A stretch of DNA of 64,000 nt from Lachnospiraceae bacterium (GCA_902363675.1 CABJAV010000003.1:124001-188000), one strand, 5' to 3'; numbered from the stretch's first letter, positions 17,413 through 27,405 are shown. Translations and numbers: made by a program. Notes: generated by a model from the letters alone, not told the origin.

Positions 17413-18663
17413 CTACCTTTCTTTCAATAACAGACAGACTGCTTCCACATGTCTCGTAAAAGGAAACATATCATATGGGGAACATTCTTTCATCCGATAT
17501 CCATGCTTTGTCAGATACTTCAGATCCCTTGCCAATGTATCCGGTCCACAGGATACATAGACCACTTTTTCCGGTGCCAGCTGAACGACTGAAGACAAAA
17601 ATGCCTCATCACTTCCGGTACGCGGCGGATCCATGATGACGACATCCGCTTTCTGTCCATTTCGCGCCATCTCCACCATAAACTTTCCGGCATCTTCATT
17701 ATAAAAAGTAACATTATGAATATTGTTTCGTTTGGCATTGGTGATTGCATCTTTGACTGCATCACGGTTCAGCTCCACTCCAATTACCTTCTTTGCCTTG
17801 CTGCTGGCAATCAGTCCAATCGTTCCGGTTCCGCAATATGCATCAATCACCGTTTCTTTCCCTGTCAGTTTTGCACAGGAAATGGCTTTCTTATACAGAC
17901 GCTCTGTCTGCTGCGGATTTACCTGATAAAAGGAGGTCGGTGAAATGCGGAATGTACAGCCACATAATTCGTCCTCAATAAATCCTTTTCCGTAAATTGT
18001 AATGTTACGCTCTCCCAAAACCATGCTTGTCTTTCGATCATTGACATTGATGACAACCGTGCTGATTTCCGGGAATTTCTTTCGCAGTGCCTTTACAAAA
18101 TTATTTTTAGATGGAAGGATTGGTGACACGAGCACCAGAACCACCATGATCTGTCCACTGTGGTACCCTTTGCGCACAAGCACATGACGTAACAATCCAT
18201 AACCGGTATCCTCATCATACGCACGAATACGGAACGAACGCATCATATTTTTGATTTCACGAATGATTGCATCCGCCTGCTCATCCTCAATCTGGCACTG
18301 CTCCACATCCACAACATCATGCGAATGTTTCTCATACACTCCAGCCACAATATGTCCGCGTTTGGTGCAGGAAAAAGCAGCCTGTACTTTATGACGGTAA
18401 TGGTACGGATTGTCCATTCCTACAATCGGATTTATCTTTCCAAACGGTTCCATGAGCTTTCGCATATAACTTTGCTTTTTTTCCAGCTGCTTTTTATAAG
18501 AAAAGCCCTGATAATCGCAGCCCCCACACTTCTTTGCATATGGGCAGTGTTCAGAAGACTTTTCTTTTTCCCCTGCCTGCAGTTTACGCTTGTCTGTATT
18601 TTTTAAATTGGTATGTTTCAACTCTTTTTTGAGATTTGAATTTTTGTTTATTTTCTCTTCCAT
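17413..18663 (-). CDS. rlmD: 23S rRNA (uracil-5-)-methyltransferase, RlmD/RumA type
   Basis: A 416-residue SAM-dependent methyltransferase. An iron-sulfur cluster motif C-x5-C-x2-C lies at 40-49 (CPYAKKCGGC) with a fourth cysteine in DVEQCQIE. The SAM site is DAYCGTGTIGL, motif IV is IMDPPRTG, and the catalytic cysteine is in YVSCGPDTLARDL. The first 38 residues are lysine-rich and replace the TRAM domain found in E. coli RlmD. The start at 18663 follows GGAAGG; an upstream ATG at 18687 lacks a site. Paralogues in Firmicutes can methylate either 23S rRNA position 747 or 1939, so the exact target is open. Confidence 0.85.
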   Translation of the reverse strand: MEEKINKNSNLKKELKHTNLKNTDKRKLQAGEKEKSSEHCPYAKKCGGCDYQGFSYKKQLEKKQSYMRKLMEPFGKINPIVGMDNPYHYRHKVQAAFSCTKRGHIVAGVYEKHSHDVVDVEQCQIEDEQADAIIREIKNMMRSFRIRAYDEDTGYGLLRHVLVRKGYHSGQIMVVLVLVSPILPSKNNFVKALRKKFPEISTVVINVNDRKTSMVLGERNITIYGKGFIEDELCGCTFRISPTSFYQVNPQQTERLYKKAISCAKLTGKETVIDAYCGTGTIGLIASSKAKKVIGVELNRDAVKDAITNAKRNNIHNVTFYNEDAGKFMVEMARNGQKADVVIMDPPRTGSDEAFLSSVVQLAPEKVVYVSCGPDTLARDLKYLTKHGYRMKECSPYDMFPFTRHVEAVCLLLKER

Positions 18664-18754
18664 TTTAATGCCTTCCGAATTTTTCATTGAATGTAACTAT
18701 TCTGCCTCTTGGATTAGATACCATCGATTTATTATAACATCATTACCGCTAAAG

Positions 18755-18811
18755 AAAAAGGACATATGCAGTGCATACGTCCTTTCGGTTGGAAACTCCT
18801 CAATTTCCAAC
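18755..18811 (-). terminator. double hairpin terminator after the LTA-synthase-like gene
   Basis: The first stem is GTTGGAAA/TTTCCAAC (18788-18811). The second is an AAAGGAC/GTCCTTT stem with a paired TATGCA centre (18755-18785), followed on the minus strand by TTTTTCTTT. The second has the form of an intrinsic terminator. Confidence 0.8.
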
Positions 18812-18838
18812 ACAATTATCTAATTAACCATCAACTAA

Positions 18839-20959
18839 CTAGTTGTTATCGCCGGTATTCTCGGTGCCTTCCGTCGGCTCTTCTGTTTCCGCTTTCACAT
18901 CCGGATCTGCATAAGTGATCTCGTTGGAAGAACGGAAGATCGTATCATTCGAACCAAGCTGACATACTTTGACAGTATCACCATCCTCGATATCATCCTT
19001 ACTGATTACAAGACAATCCGCAGAACTGAAAATGGTGTTCACTTTCTTGTCATTTACATACACACGGCTCCATTTCGTAAAGTTCTTTCCGCGAATAATA
19101 ACTTCGGAATCTCCGATGGAATTGGTCGCACTGTTTACAACTACATCATCAACACCCATTACAATATCACTTGCAGGATATTTGTCCTGGCCATCGTAGC
19201 AGTAACGATCCCCGTAAAGAATATCATACTGTAAATTCTCAAGACCATCCTGATATGTTGTCGAATCACTCTGTGTCTGGTGATAAGAAAGGATTGTTCC
19301 TTCGTGAATACCTACAGAATTTGTAATACTTGCCATAAGCTGGTAGGCATATAAATCGGCATCCTGTTTCTTAAGCCCCATATTATTCCAGGTAACATAT
19401 TTTGTCTTGTAAATATCCCCGGATTTCATATCATCATCGGTAAGTCCCATAGTTGGAAGGTGATCGCCGAAGAATACAATAACCGTATCTTCATCACGTT
19501 TGCTTACTTTCTTGATGAGATCATTCATAAAGGTATCAACCTCATTTAACTGGTTGATGTAATAGGTCCACTGATTTAATGATTCCTCATCATCAGCACC
19601 GGAAGCTACATACTTCGGATCATTGATCACTGGTGTCGTTGGATAATCACCGTGAGTACCAACTGTAATGGTATACGTAAAGTCTGGCTGATTTGGAGTG
19701 GAATCCAAAGTCTTCATAGTCTCATTTACCAGAATATCATCCGTTGCCCAGTTGCCGTTTGGCGTATAAGTCTGGATGTTCATAAGCTCTTTGCTGGTGA
19801 AAGTATCATACCCCATCATCGAAAATGCATTTACACGACTATAGAAGTTTCCGCCATTGTTATGTACTGCATGTGTTCCATATCCGATCGTAGCCAAATC
19901 AGATGCAGTGCTCTCACAATCCGTCTTCTTTAAAATTGTTTTATAAGGATATTCACCAGTACCAAAATATTTCATGCTCATTCCTGTAAGTACTTCAAAC
20001 TCTGTGTTTGCTGTACCTGCACCAACAACTGGAACTGTCAGATATCCGCTTGTATATTTCTTCTCAAGTTTATGGAACGTTGGAATCGGATCCTCATTGT
20101 AATTTAAAAACTTAATCTCATCCGGATCACAGAAAGACTCTAACAGAACACAGATAATATTTGGAGCATTCTTTGAGGTAACCGTTGTCTCTTTCTTGTC
20201 GGCCGCAACCTGTTCCTCAATTCCATCAATATGCTGCTCATTGTAAGTATCCGGTTTTTTCATTCCGCGGTCTATAACGCTGGAAGAGAATCCATAAATA
20301 AATCCATAATTTTCATAACCCTGTGCAATGTTAGAGAAATAACTTGCTACAACATTGGTCTTCTGGGCTGCGGACGTTGTAATCGGCAGGCCAATAAAGA
20401 GAACGGATACGATAGAAGCTAATACTATCACTTTATGGATTTTTCCCTGAAAACGTGGTCCTTTGATAAAGAGCACGATGCAGAATAATGCGAACAATCC
20501 AAGGCCAATCACAACGATTGTTGCTTCTTCTGCCGTAAAATAGTTCGTATTGTTCATCGCAAGTAAGTCCGGAATACATTTCAAATCAGTAAATCCAAAC
20601 GGTGTTACACGGTTTGAAAGAATGCATCCATTAATAATACCAAGTATAATCCAGAATCCGCTTATAATAATTCGAATAAAAGCACGTCTCCGGAACATAT
20701 ATGCAAAACACAACGATGCAAAAACAATAAGTGCATTATATAAGAAAGCAAACGTGTGTCCCGCAACGAAACTGCATGCCGATAAAAAATCTCTTCTTGA
20801 AATAACTTCCACAATAAATACCAAAGCACAGGAAATCAGTGCATGAAATAAAAGGGAATATTTATTTAAAAATGCAATTCTTCGCATGTATGCTTCGGAA
20901 TGTTCTTTTTCAACTTTGGTAAAAAGCTTTGTTTTAATATTACTTAGAAATTTCTTCAT
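18839..20959 (-). CDS. LTA synthase family protein (alkaline-phosphatase-like phosphoglycerol transferase)
   Basis: A 706-residue membrane protein with about five N-terminal membrane segments (about 30-200) and an extracellular sulfatase-like domain (about 255-580). Catalytic features are ESFCDPDE, GAGTANTEFEVLTG (the threonine acceptor) and FFGDHLPTMG. After the enzyme domain is a section of about 90 residues (VIIRGKNFTKWSRVYVNDKK) that looks like an IPT/TIG immunoglobulin-type domain, then an acidic threonine-rich tail. Family members polymerise or transfer phosphoglycerol onto lipid anchors outside the membrane. The start at 20959 follows GAGGAGGT; a TTG seven codons upstream overlaps that site and is rejected. 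Confidence 0.85.
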   Translation of the reverse strand: MKKFLSNIKTKLFTKVEKEHSEAYMRRIAFLNKYSLLFHALISCALVFIVEVISRRDFLSACSFVAGHTFAFLYNALIVFASLCFAYMFRRRAFIRIIISGFWIILGIINGCILSNRVTPFGFTDLKCIPDLLAMNNTNYFTAEEATIVVIGLGLFALFCIVLFIKGPRFQGKIHKVIVLASIVSVLFIGLPITTSAAQKTNVVASYFSNIAQGYENYGFIYGFSSSVIDRGMKKPDTYNEQHIDGIEEQVAADKKETTVTSKNAPNIICVLLESFCDPDEIKFLNYNEDPIPTFHKLEKKYTSGYLTVPVVGAGTANTEFEVLTGMSMKYFGTGEYPYKTILKKTDCESTASDLATIGYGTHAVHNNGGNFYSRVNAFSMMGYDTFTSKELMNIQTYTPNGNWATDDILVNETMKTLDSTPNQPDFTYTITVGTHGDYPTTPVINDPKYVASGADDEESLNQWTYYINQLNEVDTFMNDLIKKVSKRDEDTVIVFFGDHLPTMGLTDDDMKSGDIYKTKYVTWNNMGLKKQDADLYAYQLMASITNSVGIHEGTILSYHQTQSDSTTYQDGLENLQYDILYGDRYCYDGQDKYPASDIVMGVDDVVVNSATNSIGDSEVIIRGKNFTKWSRVYVNDKKVNTIFSSADCLVISKDDIEDGDTVKVCQLGSNDTIFRSSNEITYADPDVKAETEEPTEGTENTGDNN

Positions 20960-21027
20960 ATTTACCTCCTCTTTACTCAAGCAATAGATTACTCAAAAAG
21001 TGTCATAAAAGCAAGAGGTAAAATTTA

Positions 21028-21056
21028 TAAAAAAACCCCAACAAAGTTGGGGTTTT
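21028..21056 (-). terminator. terminator of the but gene
   Basis: AAAACCCCAAC (21032-21042) pairs with GTTGGGGTTTT (21046-21056) around AAA and on the minus strand continues into a T-run. It lies 36 bp after the stop codon. Confidence 0.9.
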
Positions 21057-21091
21057 GATGCAATATGAATAAATCGTGAACAAAAAATGTC

Positions 21092-22432
21092 CTATTTATT
21101 GGAACGTCTCCAGATGTGCATTTTTTCAGCCTCTGCAATCAGTTCATCACGGAAGTCCGGATGTGCAATAGAAATGAGGGCTTCTGCCTTCTGCCAGCTG
21201 GATAATCCCTTGACATTTACCATACCATATTCAGTTACCACATAGTGTGTATTCGCACGGGTATCCGTTACCACAGAACCTTCTGCAAGTGTCGGACGAA
21301 TTCTCGAATGTGATACGCCCTGCTTATCTGTAAATGTAGAAGAACAGCAGATAAAGCTCTTACCACCATTGGAAAGATAAGCACCAAGTACGAAGTCTAA
21401 CTGTCCGCCTGCACCACTGATGTGCTTAATTCCGGAAGACTCAGAACTTACCTGACCAAATAAGTCGATATCAACACAGTTGTTGATGGAAATAAAATTA
21501 TCCAATGCAGCAATTGAACGAATGTCATTTGTATAACTTACAGGAGCACTCATCAACTCCGGATTTTCATCCAGGTAATCGTACATCTTCTTGGTTCCGG
21601 CACCGAAACCATATACCTGACGGAAACGGTCGATGTTCTTGTGAGCACCTGTAATTTTTCCAGCCTTGGCAATATCAACAAATGCATCTACGTACATCTC
21701 TGTATGTACACCAAGATCTTTCAGATCAGACTCAGCGATCAGAGAACCTACTGCATTTGGCATTCCACCGATACCAAGCTGTAAGCAGGCACCGTTTGGA
21801 ATCTGATCAACGATGAGACGAGCTACTTTCTGATCAATCTCTGTAGCAGGACCGCCTGCACCAAGTTCACCGATTGGCGGATTCTCGCCTTCCACGATTG
21901 CATTGACTTTGGAAATATGGATTCCGTTCTCTGTTCCGCCTAAGCAACGCGGCATGTTCTCATTAACTTCAACGATGATATGCTTTGCTGTCTCACACAT
22001 TGCGCCGAGATGAGAAGCACTTGGTCCAAAGTTAAAGTATCCATGCTTGTCCATCGGAGCTACCTGGAACATTGCAACATCATCCGGGCAATCCAGTTCA
22101 CGATAATAGCGTGGAAGCTCTGAATAACGGATCGGCGCATAGTAAGCACATCCGCGGTTGATCAGCTTACGCTCATATCCGCCCATATGCCAGGAGTTCC
22201 ATGTAAAATGTTCGCCTGCATCCTCTCTTTCAAAAACTGCAAGTGGTTTTAAGAGAATTCCACCGCGCAGGTTGATATCCTTCAATTCATCGGTACGTTT
22301 TGCCAGTGCTTTGTCCAAAGCATCAACTGTATTGGTACACCATCCATAATCTACCCAGTCACCGGACTTGATGACTTTTACTGCTTCGTCAGCAGATGTA
22401 AGTTTCTGTCTGTACTCTTCTGAAAAATCCAT
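21092..22432 (-). CDS. but: butyryl-CoA:acetate CoA-transferase
   Basis: A 446-residue class I CoA-transferase that exchanges CoA between butyryl-CoA and acetate, the last step of butyrate formation in many gut Lachnospiraceae. It contains both motifs targeted by the published but PCR primers, [10 protein letters not shown] (about 74-83) and AFVDIAKAG (about 250-258). The glutamate in GVHTEM (E245) is the probable CoA-bearing residue by analogy with related enzymes. A strong AGGAGG site precedes the ATG. The gene stands alone with its own promoter and terminator, as is usual for but; thl-crt-bcd-etf are not in the window. A related role with 4-hydroxybutyryl-CoA is possible. Confidence 0.92.
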   Translation of the reverse strand: MDFSEEYRQKLTSADEAVKVIKSGDWVDYGWCTNTVDALDKALAKRTDELKDINLRGGILLKPLAVFEREDAGEHFTWNSWHMGGYERKLINRGCAYYAPIRYSELPRYYRELDCPDDVAMFQVAPMDKHGYFNFGPSASHLGAMCETAKHIIVEVNENMPRCLGGTENGIHISKVNAIVEGENPPIGELGAGGPATEIDQKVARLIVDQIPNGACLQLGIGGMPNAVGSLIAESDLKDLGVHTEMYVDAFVDIAKAGKITGAHKNIDRFRQVYGFGAGTKKMYDYLDENPELMSAPVSYTNDIRSIAALDNFISINNCVDIDLFGQVSSESSGIKHISGAGGQLDFVLGAYLSNGGKSFICCSSTFTDKQGVSHSRIRPTLAEGSVVTDTRANTHYVVTEYGMVNVKGLSSWQKAEALISIAHPDFRDELIAEAEKMHIWRRSNK

Positions 22433-22463
22433 TGTAATAAGACCTCCTAGTTTAGTTTGAAGT

Positions 22464-22526
22464 GAAGTTGAAGCAACTTCGTTAATTTATTAACATTATT
22501 ATAGCATTTATGAAATAGGAAAACAA
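22464..22526 (-). promoter_or_regulatory. but promoter and leader hairpin
   Basis: TTGTTT (22521-22526), 17 bp and TATAAT (22498-22503) form a good sigma-A promoter on the minus strand. The leader then holds GAAGTTG-aag-CAACTTC (22464-22480), a 7-bp stem-loop about 30 bp before the start codon. Confidence 0.75.
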
Positions 22527-22623
22527 TGGTGATAGCTGGAAATCATGGAAAGTCTATGGTAAACTTGTGAAAGATCATATACTTACAAAACACACTATAA
22601 AGAAAAGTGATAAGGAAAATATT

Positions 22624-23841
22624 ATGGAAAATCATACAATTGTAACATTAAAAAAAGGTGAAGGCCGCACAATAAAAGCAGGTGGTGCATGGATTTTCGA
22701 CAACGAAATCGACACGATTACAGGTACTTTCAAAAATGGTGACGTGGTAAATGTCCATGATTTTGACGGATATCCGATGGGAAAAGGCTTTATTAACCAG
22801 AATTCCAAAATCCGTATCCGCATGATGACCCGGCATGCAGATCAGGATATTGATACAGAATTCCTTCGCATGCGTGTGCAGAATGCGTGGAATTATCGAA
22901 AAGCAACCGTCGATACTTCTTCCTGCCGCGTTGTTTTCGGTGAAGCAGATTTCCTGCCGGGACTTGTCATAGACAAGTACGAAGATGTGCTGGTTGTTGA
23001 ATGTCTGGCCCTTGGAATGGAGCAGTTCAAAGAAACTATCGTTTCATTATTAAAAGAGGTTCTTTCCGAAGATGGTATTTCCATCCGTGGTGTCTACGAA
23101 CGAAGCGATGCAAATGAACGCAAGAAAGAAGGGCTCGCAAAGGTCAAAGGCTTTATCGGCGAAGAATTTGATACCAATGTGGAAATTGTCGAGAATGGCG
23201 TTCACTATATGGTTGATGTGGTCAATGGGCAGAAGACCGGCTTTTTCTTAGATCAAAAGTACAATCGTCTCGCGATGCAGCGCATCTGCAAAGGCAAAAA
23301 AGTGTTGGACTGCTTTACGCATATGGGAACCTTTGCGCTAAATGCCGGAATCGCGGGTGCAACAGAGGTAACCGGACTTGACATTTCCGAATATGCCGTA
23401 CAGCAGGCCGAGGCGAATGCGAAGTTGAATCATCTGGAGGACACCGTGCATTTTCGCTGCGCAAATGTGCTCGATGAACTTCCGAAACTTGCGGCTGCGG
23501 GCGAAAAGTATGATGTGGTGATTCTCGACCCGCCTGCATTTACGAAGTCCAAGGAAGCTACCAAAAACGCCATCAAGGGATATCGTGAAATTAACATGAA
23601 AGGTCTCAAACTCGTCAAAGATGGTGGCTATCTGGCAACCTGCTCCTGCTCTCACTTTATGACGCAGGAACTGCTGGCAAAAACGGTAAAGGAAGCGGCA
23701 AAGGCAGCACATAAGAGAATCCGCCAGGTGGAATTCCGCACACAGGCACCGGATCACCCGATTCTGTGGGCAAACTCTTCCAATGTGCCGGAATCATATT
23801 ATCTTAAGTTCTTTATCTTCCAGGTTGTTGAGGAAAAATAG
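22624..23841 (+). CDS. class I rRNA methyltransferase, RlmI-like (PUA plus methyltransferase)
   Basis: A 405-residue protein with an N-terminal PUA-type RNA-binding domain (about 1-75) and a SAM-dependent methyltransferase domain. SAM-binding is at LDCFTHMGTFALNAG, motif IV is ILDPPAFTKSK and the likely catalytic cysteine lies in ATCSCSHF. E. coli RlmI makes 5-methylcytosine 1962 in 23S rRNA. The start at 22624 has AAGGA upstream; the longer frame from 22567 does not. Its last 43 bases overlap the convergent DHHW gene. Confidence 0.88.
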   Translation: MENHTIVTLKKGEGRTIKAGGAWIFDNEIDTITGTFKNGDVVNVHDFDGYPMGKGFINQNSKIRIRMMTRHADQDIDTEFLRMRVQNAWNYRKATVDTSSCRVVFGEADFLPGLVIDKYEDVLVVECLALGMEQFKETIVSLLKEVLSEDGISIRGVYERSDANERKKEGLAKVKGFIGEEFDTNVEIVENGVHYMVDVVNGQKTGFFLDQKYNRLAMQRICKGKKVLDCFTHMGTFALNAGIAGATEVTGLDISEYAVQQAEANAKLNHLEDTVHFRCANVLDELPKLAAAGEKYDVVILDPPAFTKSKEATKNAIKGYREINMKGLKLVKDGGYLATCSCSHFMTQELLAKTVKEAAKAAHKRIRQVEFRTQAPDHPILWANSSNVPESYYLKFFIFQVVEEK

Positions 23842-24974
23842 CATTTTAATGCAAATTCACGATCCTGCGCAAACTGTGCCGTATTATATAGAATCAGTAC
23901 GTCTGTCGGACAAAACGTATCAAGGATTGCCTGACAACCGATATTAAGCTGTCTGAGATCTACAACAATTACTTTCTCATAATCCTCTGCCAGAAACGGA
24001 ATCATGCAGTTTGCAAAGGAATCTTTGATCACAAGAAGCGTTTTTCCATTTTTCTCACCTCCGGTAATCTCGATAATTGCCTGATTGCCACCTGTAAAAT
24101 AACTATACTCGTCACTGGTTTTCAGATAGGATGGAGCAAAAAGCGTTGTAAGCTTCGTCTCTCCCATATTATAAACAACGTCAAGGTCCATCTTGGGCTC
24201 ATATGTCTCAATCACATCCTTTGCTGATGCCTGATTGACTTTTGCATACGTGGTACCGAGGAAATCATCGCTTACCGTAATAAAATCTTTCTTTTCATCT
24301 GCCCGCTTCTCATCCATCCCCGAAGCCTTAAGAAAAGACTGATATCCATACCACGCGCCAAGCGTTGTCCAATGATGATCTGTCCGGTAATAGATGTCTT
24401 CCTCCCGATGAGAACAAAGCGTCTCCTGCACCGGGACAACAACTGAATCCACAAGATTTCCAAGTTGTTCATTCAATGAATCGTACATCTTCTGCTCATC
24501 GTAAGTTGACGCACAAAACGGAAGCTTCTGCTGAAGCGTCCAGGTTTTCGTCGGAACAAGCATCACATGTACCGAATAATCATCTGCAATGTTTTTGACA
24601 AGCTCTACAAGCGACTTTATATTCTTTCGCTCCTGTTTCGTCTCAAACTCTGCATCCGTATGGTGCTCCAGCAGATAATCATCCTTTCCAAAATAAACTC
24701 CATTACTGACAGACTTTCCCATAAGACGTGATGCGTCGGTCTGCAACTGCACCCACATATCTCTTCCTGGAAACTGATCGCTTAGATATGTCTCATACTT
24801 TTCCTGAAAAGTTCCCTTTCGGATTGCCTCAGCACTCATTTTCGGTCTTGTCTGAAGTTCACGTTTTTCTGCGGACGAATAAGTCTTATCCGCTGATGTA
24901 ATCCCTTTCACGCATAAACCGAAAAGAATGCACGTAAAAACAATAACCGGTAATAGATAATTTAACTTTTTCAT
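23799..24974 (-). CDS. DHHW/AlgX-like SGNH protein of a polymer O-acetylation system
   Basis: A 391-residue exported protein with an uncleaved N-terminal membrane anchor (about 7-25) and an SGNH-hydrolase-like domain. The namesake D-H-H-W is in YYRTDHHWTTLG. Such proteins pair with MBOAT acyltransferases to put acetyl groups on extracellular polysaccharide (AlgJ/AlgX in alginate, PatB-like in peptidoglycan). The gene follows the MBOAT gene by 75 bp on the same strand. The stop codon lies inside the convergent methyltransferase gene, giving an overlap of 43 bp. The polymer acetylated is unknown. Confidence 0.83.
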   Translation of the reverse strand: MKKLNYLLPVIVFTCILFGLCVKGITSADKTYSSAEKRELQTRPKMSAEAIRKGTFQEKYETYLSDQFPGRDMWVQLQTDASRLMGKSVSNGVYFGKDDYLLEHHTDAEFETKQERKNIKSLVELVKNIADDYSVHVMLVPTKTWTLQQKLPFCASTYDEQKMYDSLNEQLGNLVDSVVVPVQETLCSHREEDIYYRTDHHWTTLGAWYGYQSFLKASGMDEKRADEKKDFITVSDDFLGTTYAKVNQASAKDVIETYEPKMDLDVVYNMGETKLTTLFAPSYLKTSDEYSYFTGGNQAIIEITGGEKNGKTLLVIKDSFANCMIPFLAEDYEKVIVVDLRQLNIGCQAILDTFCPTDVLILYNTAQFAQDREFALKCYFSSTTWKIKNLR

Positions 24975-25049
24975 TCAATTCTCCTTATCAAAATGAGCAT
25001 ATTAAGCACTTTTCATGTATACTATCAAAATTTGTTCTGTCAACAGATT

Positions 25050-26423
25050 TTAGAATCTGAAATACAAAAACGGATTATATGTTCCGTTGACCAGATAGGC
25101 GATAGAAAGAAGTAGAATAACTGCCACATAAACACTCATACAAAGAGATGCACCAATCCCGTCCTTCTTCGTCACTTTTTTTGCCAGATACTTCGGCAAA
25201 GAAGTGCAGCCGATTGCCATAATGACCATAAGCAATGCATTACTTACAAGAAGATACAAACTCTCCTTATTAACCACTCCCGCGCCTGCCATACCAAGCA
25301 TCGCTTTCATATACACGCGATGTCCGTGAATATCTTCCCAGGCAAAAAGCAGCCATCCGAAATAAACGACTACAAGTGCATAAATATGAGAAAACACACG
25401 AGGAATCTTATCCAGCAACTTCAAAAGCCACGTTTTCTCCATAATCAGGAAAAAGCAAAAATACAATCCCCATAATGTAAAATTGATTGTTGTACCATGC
25501 CACAATCCGGTCAGAAACCATACAATAAAAATATTTAAAAATGTGCGTGCATTTCCTTTTCGGCTTCCACCGAGTGGTATGTATACATATTCTTTAAACC
25601 AGTTTCCAAGCGAAATATGCCACCGTCTCCAGAACTCTGTAATACTTTTTGCTTCATAAGGATATTTGAAATTCTCCGGAATTTCAAACCCAAAGACTGC
25701 CATCAGCCCGATTGCCATGTCTGAATAACCGGAAAAATCAAAGTAGATCTGAAACATAAATGCAAGGATTCCAAGCCATGCCGAAACGGTTGTCATCTGC
25801 GAAACTTTATAATTTGCAATTGTCTGAAAAATTTCTCCTGCCTGATTTGCAAGCAATACTTTTTTCCCAAGACCGCATACAAAACGGAGCATACCATACC
25901 GAATGCTCTCTAAGTTAATGGTTCTCTCGCGAAGTTGTGTCGCAATATCCGAAAACCGCACGATTGGACCTGCAATCAGCTGCGGAAACAGCGATATATA
26001 TGCGCCAAAATTAATTGGATTCTTCTCCGCCTTTGCCTTTCCCCGGTACACATCAATCGTATAAGACATTGACTGAAATGTGTAAAATGAGATTCCAATC
26101 GGCAGCACAAACTTTCCTGCATATTTAAATACCGCAAGAAGCGTCAGATTAATAACAACCGATAAACCTACAAAAACTTTTGCGGTATTGCGTTTGTCTC
26201 TTGCAACAAAGTACCCTGCCAGTCCGCCATTCACATAATCCACAACTGTAGAAAATATCATCAGCCAGATATAGACAGGCTCTCCCCATGCGTAAAATGC
26301 CAGGCTGAACATGAAAAGGACAAGATTACGCCATGTATTTTTCATGCAGCCCGGCACCAAAAAATATACGATCAGAACCAATGGCAGAAAGCGGGTAAGA
26401 AACATAATACTGCTAAATACCAT
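25050..26423 (-). CDS. MBOAT-family membrane O-acyltransferase (AlgI/DltB-like)
   Basis: A 457-residue protein with about ten or eleven membrane segments. The MBOAT catalytic histidine is in WFLTGLWHGTTINF, and FWRRWHISLGNWFKEYVYIPLGG is the conserved AlgI-type loop, with this long run starting at about residue 265. It passes acetyl groups across the membrane to an exported partner, here probably the DHHW protein downstream. It is the middle gene of a DUF4358-MBOAT-DHHW operon. Confidence 0.9.
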   Translation of the reverse strand: MVFSSIMFLTRFLPLVLIVYFLVPGCMKNTWRNLVLFMFSLAFYAWGEPVYIWLMIFSTVVDYVNGGLAGYFVARDKRNTAKVFVGLSVVINLTLLAVFKYAGKFVLPIGISFYTFQSMSYTIDVYRGKAKAEKNPINFGAYISLFPQLIAGPIVRFSDIATQLRERTINLESIRYGMLRFVCGLGKKVLLANQAGEIFQTIANYKVSQMTTVSAWLGILAFMFQIYFDFSGYSDMAIGLMAVFGFEIPENFKYPYEAKSITEFWRRWHISLGNWFKEYVYIPLGGSRKGNARTFLNIFIVWFLTGLWHGTTINFTLWGLYFCFFLIMEKTWLLKLLDKIPRVFSHIYALVVVYFGWLLFAWEDIHGHRVYMKAMLGMAGAGVVNKESLYLLVSNALLMVIMAIGCTSLPKYLAKKVTKKDGIGASLCMSVYVAVILLLSIAYLVNGTYNPFLYFRF

Positions 26424-26442
26424 CTTTTACCTCTCATTTCAC

Positions 26443-27027
26443 TTATTTATATAGCTTCTTGATTGCATTTACTGCTTTTTCATTCTGCTTTTTGTATGCT
26501 GCAATCACCTTTTCATCAGACTTTTGTTCCGTCTTACTATCAATACTTCCCAAAACAAAAAAGCAGACATAATTACCTTTTACATATACTTTTGATGCCT
26601 GCACTTTTAACTGATTTGCCGGATACTGATGCATATTTTCCATCAGATTCTTCTGATATTGCTTAAGTGCATTCTTAATCTTCTTTTTGGAATCTACACT
26701 CTTCGCTTTCACGATTACAAGTTCATCCGCATTCACGCTGATCATCGGAAGTTCTGCGACCACACCAGAATACCATTCTTTTTTCAGTCCATAGCGGGCA
26801 TTTACTTCATCTTTACTCAGCTTGCTATTCGGTATATAGTCTTTGCCATATGCATCCTTTACTGCATTATATACTTTGTTTAAGTTTGGTGTTTTCTTTT
26901 TCTTGCTTGTCTTCTTTGTTGCAGCCTCAACAGTAACCGGCTCTGAAAATGGAACAACAACGGAAGCAGCTTCCACAACACATAAACATGCGATTAGCAT
27001 CGCAATTAATTTCTTCTTCATAAACAT
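26443..27027 (-). CDS. secreted DUF4358-type protein
   Basis: A 194-residue protein with a signal peptide (about 1-36) and a lysine-rich linker, then a domain resembling DUF4358 (ELPMISVNADELVIVKAKS, about 92-110). Function is unknown, but proteins of this type often stand next to MBOAT/DHHW genes in Clostridia. It starts the O-acetylation operon, 19 bp before the MBOAT gene. The start could be 27027 or the second methionine at 27021; both are near the AAGGAG site. Confidence 0.75.
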   Translation of the reverse strand: MFMKKKLIAMLIACLCVVEAASVVVPFSEPVTVEAATKKTSKKKKTPNLNKVYNAVKDAYGKDYIPNSKLSKDEVNARYGLKKEWYSGVVAELPMISVNADELVIVKAKSVDSKKKIKNALKQYQKNLMENMHQYPANQLKVQASKVYVKGNYVCFFVLGSIDSKTEQKSDEKVIAAYKKQNEKAVNAIKKLYK

Positions 27028-27117
27028 CTTTCTCCTTTGTACCTATTACTATTTTTCATTTTAGTATTCATTCAATCACTGTATCATAGATTTATAGAAA
27101 TAGCACGCATATTTTTC

Positions 27118-27405
27118 TTGAAATGTAAGAAAAAAACATGTCTAAGAATAAAAGCAGTCATTATGGTAATGGTTATGTTACTTTTACCGATAAATACAAT
27201 TTCACTGCCAGCAGAAAATATTTATGCATCCTCAATTGTGAAAATAACAAAATCTTCACAAGTTATTATGGAACATGAAGGTGTATGTAACAGCTATGCT
27301 CTTGCATTTTATACTATGGCAACCGTGGAAGGAATACCATGCAGAGTCATATCAGTCACACCTTATTTCAGTTACAGAAAAATAAGGAAATTCGCAATTG
27401 ACTAA
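27118..27405 (+). pseudogene. remnant of a secreted transglutaminase-like protein
   Basis: The frame holds a hydrophobic signal-like stretch (AVIMVMVMLLLPINTISL) joined to MEHEGVCNSYALAFYTMATV, the catalytic-cysteine segment of the transglutaminase-like superfamily. The histidine and aspartate of the triad, which should follow, are absent because the frame stops 40 residues later. The part between signal and core also looks too short. No good ribosome site is visible. It therefore looks like a decayed gene with an internal and a terminal deletion. Confidence 0.5.
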
